Positions 54,691 through 61,552 of a DNA stretch of 64,000 bases are shown in pieces. Within the stretch, counting starts at the first letter, position 1; each line of letters begins with the position of its first letter. Position numbers and translations under genes: made by a program. The stretch spans positions 124,001-188,000 of the forward strand of contig NZ_JAJNCL010000006.1 in assembly GCF_021025955.1 (NCBI RefSeq), given 5' to 3'. Origin of the DNA: Rhodococcus qingshengii (GTDB taxonomy: Bacteria > Actinomycetota > Actinomycetes > Mycobacteriales > Mycobacteriaceae). The notes beneath the pieces were generated by a model, which saw nothing but the letters and a program-made list of their open reading frames with translations, was not told the origin of the DNA and searched no databases.

Positions 54691-56193
54691 TCAGTGTGCG
54701 CGCTTGCCCGCTCGATTTCCGGCAGACGGCTTTCCTGCGCCCGGTGCACCCCGCCGCGGCGTCAGGCCCTTGGAGGCCAAACGTTCCGAACGGGTCGGGA
54801 CCGGGGTGCCGTCGGCCCGGATCTTCTTCACACTCTTGGGATCGGTGACGCGCCGCGAGGAGGCGGCTCGCTTGTCGCCGTCCTTTTTCATGCGGCCGCC
54901 GGCAGCCGTCCGACCTGCGGTGTCGTGTTCCTGGCGGCCACGCTTGGCGGTGTGCTTGACGGCGACGGTCGTATCGGGAGCCTCGACCGGAATGCCCGTC
55001 GGCTCCATTGCTCCGGTGATACGCGTGAGTTCCAGATCGTCGGGGCGGACACGCACACCGTGAACCTTGATGCCTGCCTGCTTGGTCAACTTCTCGACAG
55101 CGTCACGTTCTTCGTCGGTGACGATGGTGACGACGACGCCCGATTCACCGGCGCGAGCGGTTCGGCCGGCGCGGTGCAGGTAGTCCTTGGCCTCGGCCGG
55201 GGGATCGACGTGAACAACGAGGGTCACGTCGTCGACATGGATTCCGCGGGCCGCGACATCAGTGGCGACCAGGACGGGGGTTGTTCCGTCGGAGAACGAC
55301 GCGAGGGTCTTGGTCCGGTTGTTCTGCGTCTTTCCACCGTGCAGTGCGCCGGCAGCGACGCCGATCAAATGCAGCTGCTGCGCAAGGCGATCCACGCCGT
55401 GCTTGGTCTTGACGAACATGATGGTCCGCCCCGCACGCGAAGCGATATGTGCGACAACGGATCTCTTGTCGTCGCGGTCGACGAAAAGCAGGTGATGCTC
55501 CATCGTCGAGACGGTCGCAACCGGGGGAGCAGTCGAGTGCGACGCCGGTTCGCGCAGGTAACCCGCGACCAGATCGTCGACCTTACCGTCGAGGGTTGCC
55601 GAAAAGAGAAGACGCTGACCATCTTTCGGTGTCGTGTCGAGAATCTTCGCGACCTCGTCGATGAAGCCCATGTCTGCCATGTGGTCGGCCTCGTCGATGG
55701 TCGTGATCACGACGTCGTCGAGCACCACCGCCTGCTGCTCCAGCAGGTCGAGCAAACGGCCGGGAGTCGCGATGAGTAGATCGACGCCCCTGGTCAAGAT
55801 GTCGGCCTGGCGCTTGATGGGAACACCACCGACCGCGTTGGCCACCCGCAAACCGATCTCGGTAGCGGCGTCGTCGAGTGCTTTGTGAATCTGGATCGCC
55901 AGTTCGCGGGTGGGAGCGAGCACCAAACCGCGAGGACGATTCCGCTTGCTCGCCCCACCCTTGAGGCGCACCAACATCGGAAGCCCGAAGGCCAAAGTCT
56001 TTCCGGAACCCGTCGCGCCGCGCCCGAGCACATCCCGGCCCGCAAGCACATCCGGGATGGTGGCCGACTGAATCGGGAAGGGGGCATCGATGCCGCTCCG
56101 GCGCAACGCATGCACCATCACGGCGGGGATTCCGAGGTCGACGAACGAACGCCCTTCGGTAGAGGTGGGCGAGTCGATCGTCGATTCCTGCAT
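54691..56193 (-). CDS. DEAD-box RNA helicase (first of two)
   Basis: A 500-aa DEAD-box helicase. Motifs in order are the Q-motif region (PFPIQSATIPDVLAG), I (GATGSGKT), Ia (APTRELAIQ), Ib (TPGRLLD), II (DEAD in TIDEADHM), III (SAT), IV-V (IMFVKT, VATDVAARGI) and VI (HRAGRTAR). The C-terminal ~110 residues are basic (KRGRQEHDTAGRTAAGGRMKKD), suiting RNA binding. It unwinds short RNA duplexes in ribosome assembly or mRNA decay. It is paralogous to the helicase at 57931 on the other side of gnd. The DMT gene follows four bases later. Confidence 0.93.
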   Translation of the reverse strand: MQESTIDSPTSTEGRSFVDLGIPAVMVHALRRSGIDAPFPIQSATIPDVLAGRDVLGRGATGSGKTLAFGLPMLVRLKGGASKRNRPRGLVLAPTRELAIQIHKALDDAATEIGLRVANAVGGVPIKRQADILTRGVDLLIATPGRLLDLLEQQAVVLDDVVITTIDEADHMADMGFIDEVAKILDTTPKDGQRLLFSATLDGKVDDLVAGYLREPASHSTAPPVATVSTMEHHLLFVDRDDKRSVVAHIASRAGRTIMFVKTKHGVDRLAQQLHLIGVAAGALHGGKTQNNRTKTLASFSDGTTPVLVATDVAARGIHVDDVTLVVHVDPPAEAKDYLHRAGRTARAGESGVVVTIVTDEERDAVEKLTKQAGIKVHGVRVRPDDLELTRITGAMEPTGIPVEAPDTTVAVKHTAKRGRQEHDTAGRTAAGGRMKKDGDKRAASSRRVTDPKSVKKIRADGTPVPTRSERLASKGLTPRRGAPGAGKPSAGNRAGKRAH

Positions 56194-56206
56194 TTGTTCA
56201 GGCTAC

Positions 56207-56248
56207 CGGGTATCGGTAGACGCAGATAACCGCATCTACCGATACCCG
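56207..56248 (-). terminator. Hairpin after gnd
   Basis: Arms CGGGTATCGGTAGA (56207-56220) and TCTACCGATACCCG (56235-56248), perfect 14 bp, with a 14-base loop. It lies in the 62-base gap between the gnd stop and the downstream helicase start. No U-tract follows on the minus strand. Confidence 0.6.
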
Positions 56249-56255
56249 CTGTGAA

Positions 56256-57713
56256 TCAGGCCTCGATTTCGCTGCGGTCACCGCTCCACAGCGTGTGGAA
56301 CTTGCCCGGCTTGTCGATGCGCTCGTAGGTGTGAGCGCCGAAGAAGTCGCGCTGACCCTGTGTCAGGGCGGCCGGCAGACGCTCCGCGCGCAGACCGTCG
56401 TAGTACGACAGCGAAGACGCGAACGCCGGTACCGGAATGCCGAGCATCGTCGCGGTGGCGACCACACGGCGCCAGCTGTCGATGCCGGCCTCGATGGCCT
56501 CGCGGAAGTACGGCGCCAGAATCAAGCTCGGCAGACTCGGATCCGCGTCGAACGCGTCCTTGATGCGGTTGAGGAACTGCGCACGGATGATGCAGCCGCC
56601 GCGCCAGATCGTTGCCAGGTCGGCAGGCTTGAGGTTCCAGTCGTACTCGGCGCTGCCGGCAGCGATCTGGTCGAAGCCCTGCGCGTACGCCACGATCTTC
56701 GACGCGTACAGCGCGGCCTGGATGTCAGCGGCGAACTGCTCGGCGTCAGCCGGCTTGTCGCCGAGCGAACCCGAAGCCAGGCCCTGCGCCTGGGCTGCGG
56801 CGCGCTGATTGCGGCTACCGGACAGTGCGCGAGCAAACACGGCCTCGGCGATACCGGTGACCGGCACGCCCAGATCCAGAGCGGACTTGACCGTCCAGCG
56901 GCCCGTGCCTTTCTGCTCGGCAGCGTCGACGATGACGTCGACCAACGGCTTGCCGGTCTCGGCGTCGATCTGACGGAGCACCTCGGCGGTGATCTCGATC
57001 AGGTAGGACTCGAGCGTGCCTTTGTTCCATTCGGTGAAGACGTCGGCGACCTGACCGGCGTCGTAGCCCAGCGCGTCACGGAAGAGGTTGTACGCCTCGC
57101 CGATGAGCTGCATGTCGGCGTACTCGATGCCGTTGTGGACCATCTTGACGAAGTGACCGCTGCCGTCGGGGCCGATGTGCGCGCAGCACGGTGTGCCGTC
57201 GACGTGAGCGGAGATCGACTCGAGAAGCGGGCCGAGAGCCTCGTACGACTCTTTCGGACCGCCCGGCATGATCGACGGACCGTTGAGTGCGCCTTCTTCG
57301 CCGCCGGAGATACCAGCGCCGACGAAGTGCAGACCGCGGGCGCGGATCGCTGCTTCACGACGGATCGTGTCCGTGTACAGCGAGTTGCCGCCGTCGATGA
57401 TGATGTCGCCGGGCTCCATGGCGTTCGCGAGCTCTTCGATGACAGCATCGGTCGGTGCGCCGGCCTTGACCATGATCAGGACGCGTCGCGGCTTCTGCAG
57501 TGCGGCAACAAACTCTTCGACGGTCTCGGTGCGCACGAAATCGCCCTCGGAACCATGCTCGGCGATCAGAGCATCGGTCTTGGCGATGCTGCGGTTGTGC
57601 AGGGCAACGGTGTGACCGTGGCGGGCGAAATTGCGGGCAATATTCGAACCCATGACGGCCAGGCCGGTGACGCCGATCTGAGCTCGGGGTGATTCGGTGC
57701 TAGTTGTTGACAT
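56256..57713 (-). CDS. gnd: 6-phosphogluconate dehydrogenase (NADP, decarboxylating)
   Basis: A 485-aa enzyme of the oxidative pentose phosphate pathway, matching Rv1844c (gnd1). It has the cofactor fold GVTGLAVMGSNIARNFARHGH, IIDGGNSLYTD, FVGAGISGGEEGALNGPSIMPGG with catalytic residues, HFVKMVHNGIEYADMQLIGEAY (catalytic Lys), KGTGRWTVKSALDLGVPVTGIAEAVFAR and the C-terminal HTYERIDKPGKFHTLWSG. ATG 57713 (MSTTSTES) is taken because the upstream in-frame extension is unlike the family. It makes ribulose 5-phosphate and NADPH. Confidence 0.96.
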   Translation of the reverse strand: MSTTSTESPRAQIGVTGLAVMGSNIARNFARHGHTVALHNRSIAKTDALIAEHGSEGDFVRTETVEEFVAALQKPRRVLIMVKAGAPTDAVIEELANAMEPGDIIIDGGNSLYTDTIRREAAIRARGLHFVGAGISGGEEGALNGPSIMPGGPKESYEALGPLLESISAHVDGTPCCAHIGPDGSGHFVKMVHNGIEYADMQLIGEAYNLFRDALGYDAGQVADVFTEWNKGTLESYLIEITAEVLRQIDAETGKPLVDVIVDAAEQKGTGRWTVKSALDLGVPVTGIAEAVFARALSGSRNQRAAAQAQGLASGSLGDKPADAEQFAADIQAALYASKIVAYAQGFDQIAAGSAEYDWNLKPADLATIWRGGCIIRAQFLNRIKDAFDADPSLPSLILAPYFREAIEAGIDSWRRVVATATMLGIPVPAFASSLSYYDGLRAERLPAALTQGQRDFFGAHTYERIDKPGKFHTLWSGDRSEIEA

Positions 57714-57812
57714 GCTTACAGCTTTCCCTCTCGGTCCGCGGCTGTGAAATCCTGCGCTGTGCGCAGCCGAAAACGGTGCGGCCGCGACGCGCGTGAACAT
57801 CAGACCGTGCAT

Positions 57813-57859
57813 ACAAAACACGGATGCAGATCACTTTAATTGCAGTGACCTGCATCCGT
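57813..57859 (-). terminator. Intrinsic terminator after the GYQGNR-repeat helicase
   Basis: Arms at 57820-57835 and 57844-57859 pair over 16 bases. The single non-Watson-Crick pair is G-U only in the minus-strand RNA, and GUUUUGU follows on that strand. Both facts fit termination of the helicase transcript. Confidence 0.75.
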
Positions 57860-57930
57860 CTCGATACAGCATCCGGCGCAGCCGGAAGGTTCTCAGTGTT
57901 CAGTTGTCGAGCCGCAGCTCAGCGCGGGTA

Positions 57931-59721
57931 TTACCGCTGATCGCGCTTCGGGCCGTCGAATCCGTCATAGCTACGACGGTCGGTGCGGCTGCGAAAGCCA
58001 CCGCCGCTTGTTGCGGCTGCGCGATTGTCGCCGCCGTCGCGGTTGCCCTGGTATCCACCGGAAGAGCGGTTGCCCTGGTAGCCCGTTGACGGGCGGCTGT
58101 CGCGGTCTCCGTAGGACGGACGGCTGTCGCGGTTGCCCTGGTATCCACTGCCACCGGAAGAGCGGTTGCCCTGGTATCCGCCGCGGCTCTCGCCGTCGCG
58201 GTTGCCCTGGTATCCGCCGGAGGAGCGGTTGCCCTGGTAGCCGGTCGAGGGACGGCTGTCGCGGTTGCCTTGGTATCCACCGCTGGAGCGATCACCTTGG
58301 TATCCGCCGCGGCTCTCGCCGTCACGGTTGCCCTGGTATCCGCCGGATGAACGGTTGCCCTGGTATCCGCCGGAAGAGCGGTTGCCCTGGTATCCGCCGC
58401 GGCTTCCGCCACGATCTCCGAAGGAACGCTCGCCACGAGAAGAGCTCTCGCGCAACGGTTCTCCGGTCGGCTTCTTGGCGCCGGTGATACGAGCCAGCTC
58501 AGCAGAACCCGGGGTGACGGGAACGGCAGCGGCATTGACGCCGGCCATTCCGGTCAGACGCTTGAACCCACGCTTCTGATTCGGGAGCACGATGGCCACG
58601 ACGGTGCCCTTCTCGCCGGCGCGAGCCGTGCGGCCGGCGCGGTGCAGGTAATCCTTGTGATCGGCCGGGGGATCGACGTGAACAACCAGATCGATTCCGT
58701 CGACATGGATTCCGCGTGCGGCGACGTCAGTGGCAACGAGAACCGGGGTGCGACCGTTCTTGAAGCGCTCGAGGACGCGGGTGCGCTGGTTCTGTGCCTT
58801 GCCGCCGTGGAGCGACTCGGCGGCGATGCCGACTGCGCGGAGGCGGTCGGTGATTCCCTCGCAACCGAGCTTGGTGCGGGCGAACATGATCGTGCGTCCG
58901 TCGCGGGCACCGATCTCGGAGAGGACGGAATCCTTCTGGCCGCGGTCGACGAGGAGGACGTAGTGCTCCATCGTGTCGACGCTCGCGCGACCGTCTTCGG
59001 TGGAGTGCGTGACGTGGTTGGCCAGGAACTGACGAACCAGCGACTGGACCTCACGGTCAAGGGTTGCCGAGAACAGCAGGCGCTGTCCGTCTGCGGGGGT
59101 CTCACCGAGGATTGAACGAACCTCGGGCAGGAAGCCCATGTCCGCCATCTGATCGGCTTCGTCGAGAGCGGTGATTTCCACCGAGTCGAGGATGCAGGTG
59201 CCCTGACGCAGGTGGTCGCCGAGACGACCCGGGGTGGCGACGAGAACGTCGACGCCGCGGCGGAGCTGATCGACCTGCTTGGCGAACGGCGTTCCACCGA
59301 CAGCGGGACGAACCGTGAGTCCGAGTGCGCCGGCGTAGGAGTTGAGGGAGTCGACCACCTGGAAAGCAAGCTCACGGGTGGGGACGAGCACGAGTGCACG
59401 GGGACGCTTGGCGGCCGGGCGATCCTCGTGACGCGAGAGGCGGGTCAGCATCGGCAGGCCGAATGCGAGGGTCTTGCCCGATCCGGTCTGTGCGCGGCCG
59501 AGAACATTGGTTCCGGCGAGCGCGTCCGGAATGGACTGCGCCTGGATGGGAGACGGGACGGTGATGGAGTTGCGCGCCAATGCGGCAACAAGCTGCTCGG
59601 GCAGGCCGATCTCGGCGAAGGTGATACCCGGCTCGGTGGCGACTGCTTCTTCGGCAGCGGGGGTGTTGATGGTGGTGTCTTCGATGTTCTCGGAAGACGA
59701 CATTTGGACAGCGTTGGTCAC
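57931..59721 (-). CDS. DEAD-box RNA helicase with GYQGNR-repeat tail
   Basis: A 596-aa helicase. Core motifs include GRAQTGSGKT (I), VPTRELAFQ (Ia), TPGRLGD, DEAD in ALDEADQM, SAT, VATDVAARGI and HRAGRTARAG. After about residue 445 the tail is Gly/Arg/Ser/Tyr-rich, with 11 copies of GYQG(N/D)R separated by SSG, DGESR or DSRPS spacers, coded at about 58020-58425. Such RGG/RGY tails bind RNA and can drive condensate formation. GTG 59721 is chosen because GGAGAGG lies upstream; ATG 59703 is six codons later. A 260-base gap upstream suggests a long leader, as in cold-shock helicases. Confidence 0.93.
   Translation of the reverse strand: MTNAVQMSSSENIEDTTINTPAAEEAVATEPGITFAEIGLPEQLVAALARNSITVPSPIQAQSIPDALAGTNVLGRAQTGSGKTLAFGLPMLTRLSRHEDRPAAKRPRALVLVPTRELAFQVVDSLNSYAGALGLTVRPAVGGTPFAKQVDQLRRGVDVLVATPGRLGDHLRQGTCILDSVEITALDEADQMADMGFLPEVRSILGETPADGQRLLFSATLDREVQSLVRQFLANHVTHSTEDGRASVDTMEHYVLLVDRGQKDSVLSEIGARDGRTIMFARTKLGCEGITDRLRAVGIAAESLHGGKAQNQRTRVLERFKNGRTPVLVATDVAARGIHVDGIDLVVHVDPPADHKDYLHRAGRTARAGEKGTVVAIVLPNQKRGFKRLTGMAGVNAAAVPVTPGSAELARITGAKKPTGEPLRESSSRGERSFGDRGGSRGGYQGNRSSGGYQGNRSSGGYQGNRDGESRGGYQGDRSSGGYQGNRDSRPSTGYQGNRSSGGYQGNRDGESRGGYQGNRSSGGSGYQGNRDSRPSYGDRDSRPSTGYQGNRSSGGYQGNRDGGDNRAAATSGGGFRSRTDRRSYDGFDGPKRDQR
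57995..58425 (-). repeat. Tandem repeats encoding GYQGNR units
   Basis: DNA-level direct repeats within the helicase 3' end, built on a roughly 27-36 base unit coding (S)GGYQGNR plus a variable spacer. Eleven GYQG(N/D)R units can be counted in the translation. Copy number is likely to vary between strains by slippage. Confidence 0.8.
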
Positions 59722-59877
59722 GCGGAAACCTCTCCGGACTACGGGCACGTCGCGGAGCGGAAGAAGCCATGCTGAAATACACGACACAGTTCGCAAAGGG
59801 ACGAGCCAGGGCACATGTCACCTGGCAATCCGAACGCATACTGCGGGGAATTGGGCTGTGTGCCGTTATATGTTGAC

Positions 59878-59901
59878 GGACCACGATGGTGGCCGTGGTC
59901 C
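59878..59901 (-). terminator. Hairpin after the BlaR1-like gene
   Basis: GGACCACG (59878-59885) and CGTGGTCC (59894-59901) around an 8-base loop, about 80 bases downstream of the M56 gene stop on the minus strand and upstream of the helicase. There is no U-tract, so it is weak evidence. Confidence 0.4.
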
Positions 59902-59982
59902 ACTCTACGCCACCGGCTAGGTCTAAGTCAGGTAACCCCGGCTGTGACCTGCACTACTGCACGTGGTTGCGCTGGTCAAGAC

Positions 59983-60936
59983 TCAGTAGGCGTTGAAAAG
60001 CAGGCGAAGTTCGGTGAGCCAGGGCACTGCCACAGCCACGGTGGGCACCACAAGAATGGCGACCGCCCCCAGATACGCAAAAATCGCAATCCGGGGATCG
60101 GCATCGTCAGCCGAGAGGCGCTGCACTCTAATGAGCGTTGACGGACCGCCCGCTGCCATCGCTCCGCGCGGTGCGGTCGATCCGGCACACGCGACCAGTG
60201 CTCGCGCCAGGGGAGTCGGTCCGGTAGCGCGGACTGCCGAATCATCGGCGAGTAACTCAACCAGGAGCTGTACGGATCCGAGAGCCGACTTGCTACGGAC
60301 GAAACGGGGGAACGCGTGGTTGACGGCGGTGAATGCCTCGAGGACGAGATCGTGACGAGCCCGCAAGTGCGAACGCTCGTGCGTGAGGATGGCCTTGACC
60401 TCGGCATGATCGAGGTTCTGCAGAGTGCCTTGACTGAGGACCACTCGTTGACGCAGGCCAGGCAGGCAGTAGGCGATCGGTTCGTCGACGTCGAGCACTC
60501 GCAGGTCGGGTGTGCGTTCGACCGAGGCGGGCATGGCGCAATCGTCGAGTAAGTCGACCAACACACGGTGACGTGCACGGCGACGCCTGGTCCTCACGGC
60601 GACCTGGATGACCGAGAAGATCAGCTTTGCGCCGATCAGAAGCGTCAGGGCAAAAACAACCACGTACAGAATCCACAGCGGCAACCCGAGGGCATCGATC
60701 TCGGCCGTCGGAGCCGTCGTCGGTCTTCCGTCAGCGCCGGGAACGAGCAGCTGGCTGGCAATGGCCAGGCCCGAGCTGAATGCCGACAACACCGCAGCGA
60801 TTGCGACGGCTTGCCACAGAACCAACGCCGCGCGTGGAGCGCGGTAAGGCCACGTCGAGCGGCTCAGGAGTGCAGGTACCGGACCGGCCAGCAACAAGGC
60901 AAGCAGTCCGAAAACCAGTGCAGTAGTGGCGTTCAT
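59983..60936 (-). CDS. M56 (BlaR1-like) membrane metallopeptidase, Rv1845c-like
   Basis: A 317-aa membrane protein with helices near residues 5-22, 38-60, 92-112 and at the C terminus. It has the zinc motif HERSH in KAILTHERSHLRARHDLVLEAF and the typical EPIAYCLPGLRQRVVLSQGTLQNL upstream strand. M56 proteins sense cell-wall damage or beta-lactams and lead to loss of BlaI repression. No penicillin-binding sensor domain is present, as in Rv1845c. The gene follows blaI by 25 bases on the same strand. Confidence 0.92.
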   Translation of the reverse strand: MNATTALVFGLLALLLAGPVPALLSRSTWPYRAPRAALVLWQAVAIAAVLSAFSSGLAIASQLLVPGADGRPTTAPTAEIDALGLPLWILYVVVFALTLLIGAKLIFSVIQVAVRTRRRRARHRVLVDLLDDCAMPASVERTPDLRVLDVDEPIAYCLPGLRQRVVLSQGTLQNLDHAEVKAILTHERSHLRARHDLVLEAFTAVNHAFPRFVRSKSALGSVQLLVELLADDSAVRATGPTPLARALVACAGSTAPRGAMAAGGPSTLIRVQRLSADDADPRIAIFAYLGAVAILVVPTVAVAVPWLTELRLLFNAY

Positions 60937-60961
60937 GTCCTACACATCATGCACGACGAAT

Positions 60962-61375
60962 TCAGATCGGCCTAGAAATTCCGGGCTGCGCAGCCTTTTT
61001 CGCGGACTCGCGCACTTCGAGGGCAGCGAGCGCTTCGCGGAGAGCATCTGCTTCGTCGGCATTGACCTGGCCCACGAAGTGAACGAGTGCCGCAGCGCGA
61101 CCGCCGGACTCCGGAGCCTGGGCGAGAGCGTCGACCATCAGGCTCGCAACCAGTTCTTCGCGCTTGTTGACGGGAAGATAGCGATGCGCTCGATCGTCAC
61201 GCTGCTGAATCACCAGATGCTTCTTCGCCAGGCGCTGCAGAACGGTCATGACCGTCGTGTACGCCAATTCGCGATGCGTCGCGAGTGCTTCATGCACCTG
61301 TCGCACAGTTTGCGGCTCTGATGTGGACCACAAATGATCCATCACCGCGCGTTCAAGTTCACCTAGACCTGCCAT
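60962..61375 (-). CDS. blaI: BlaI/MecI/CopY-family repressor
   Basis: A 137-aa winged-helix repressor matching Rv1846c. LGELERAVMDHLWSTSEPQTVRQVHEAL and ELAYTTVMTVLQRLAKKHLVIQQRDDRAHRYLP are the helix-turn-helix and wing. The C-terminal helical region (VASLMVDALAQAPESGGRAAALVHFV) is the dimerisation domain and would carry the cleavage site. A palindrome of the BlaI type lies 35 bases upstream. In mycobacteria BlaI controls beta-lactamase and other genes; here blaI and the M56 gene form the sensor-repressor pair. Confidence 0.94.
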   Translation of the reverse strand: MAGLGELERAVMDHLWSTSEPQTVRQVHEALATHRELAYTTVMTVLQRLAKKHLVIQQRDDRAHRYLPVNKREELVASLMVDALAQAPESGGRAAALVHFVGQVNADEADALREALAALEVRESAKKAAQPGISRPI

Positions 61376-61409
61376 TCTTCGATTCTACGGACTTCCACGA
61401 CGAAATACG

Positions 61410-61423
61410 TACTACTGGTAGTA
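61410..61423. promoter_or_regulatory. Candidate BlaI operator
   Basis: TACTACTGGTAGTA is a palindrome with TACTAC/GTAGTA half-sites of the kind bound by mycobacterial BlaI. It sits between blaI (start 61375) and the divergent lysyltransferase-like gene (start 61553). Autoregulation is likely; control of the second gene is inferred. Confidence 0.65.
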
Positions 61424-61552
61424 GTAACCACCTCGGTGGGGGTGTGGTATTGGCCATAGTGATCTGCATGACGGTTACGGTGGTGAGAGCAGAGAGAAAT
61501 GCCCGATACTGAGCAAGCCCACAGTCGATCCGCAGAAAGTAGCCGCACGTAG

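Noticed and set aside
59815..59982. Cold-shock riboswitch or sRNA upstream of the second helicase
   Set aside because: Only a short hairpin is visible and it is equally explained as the 3' end of the M56 gene.
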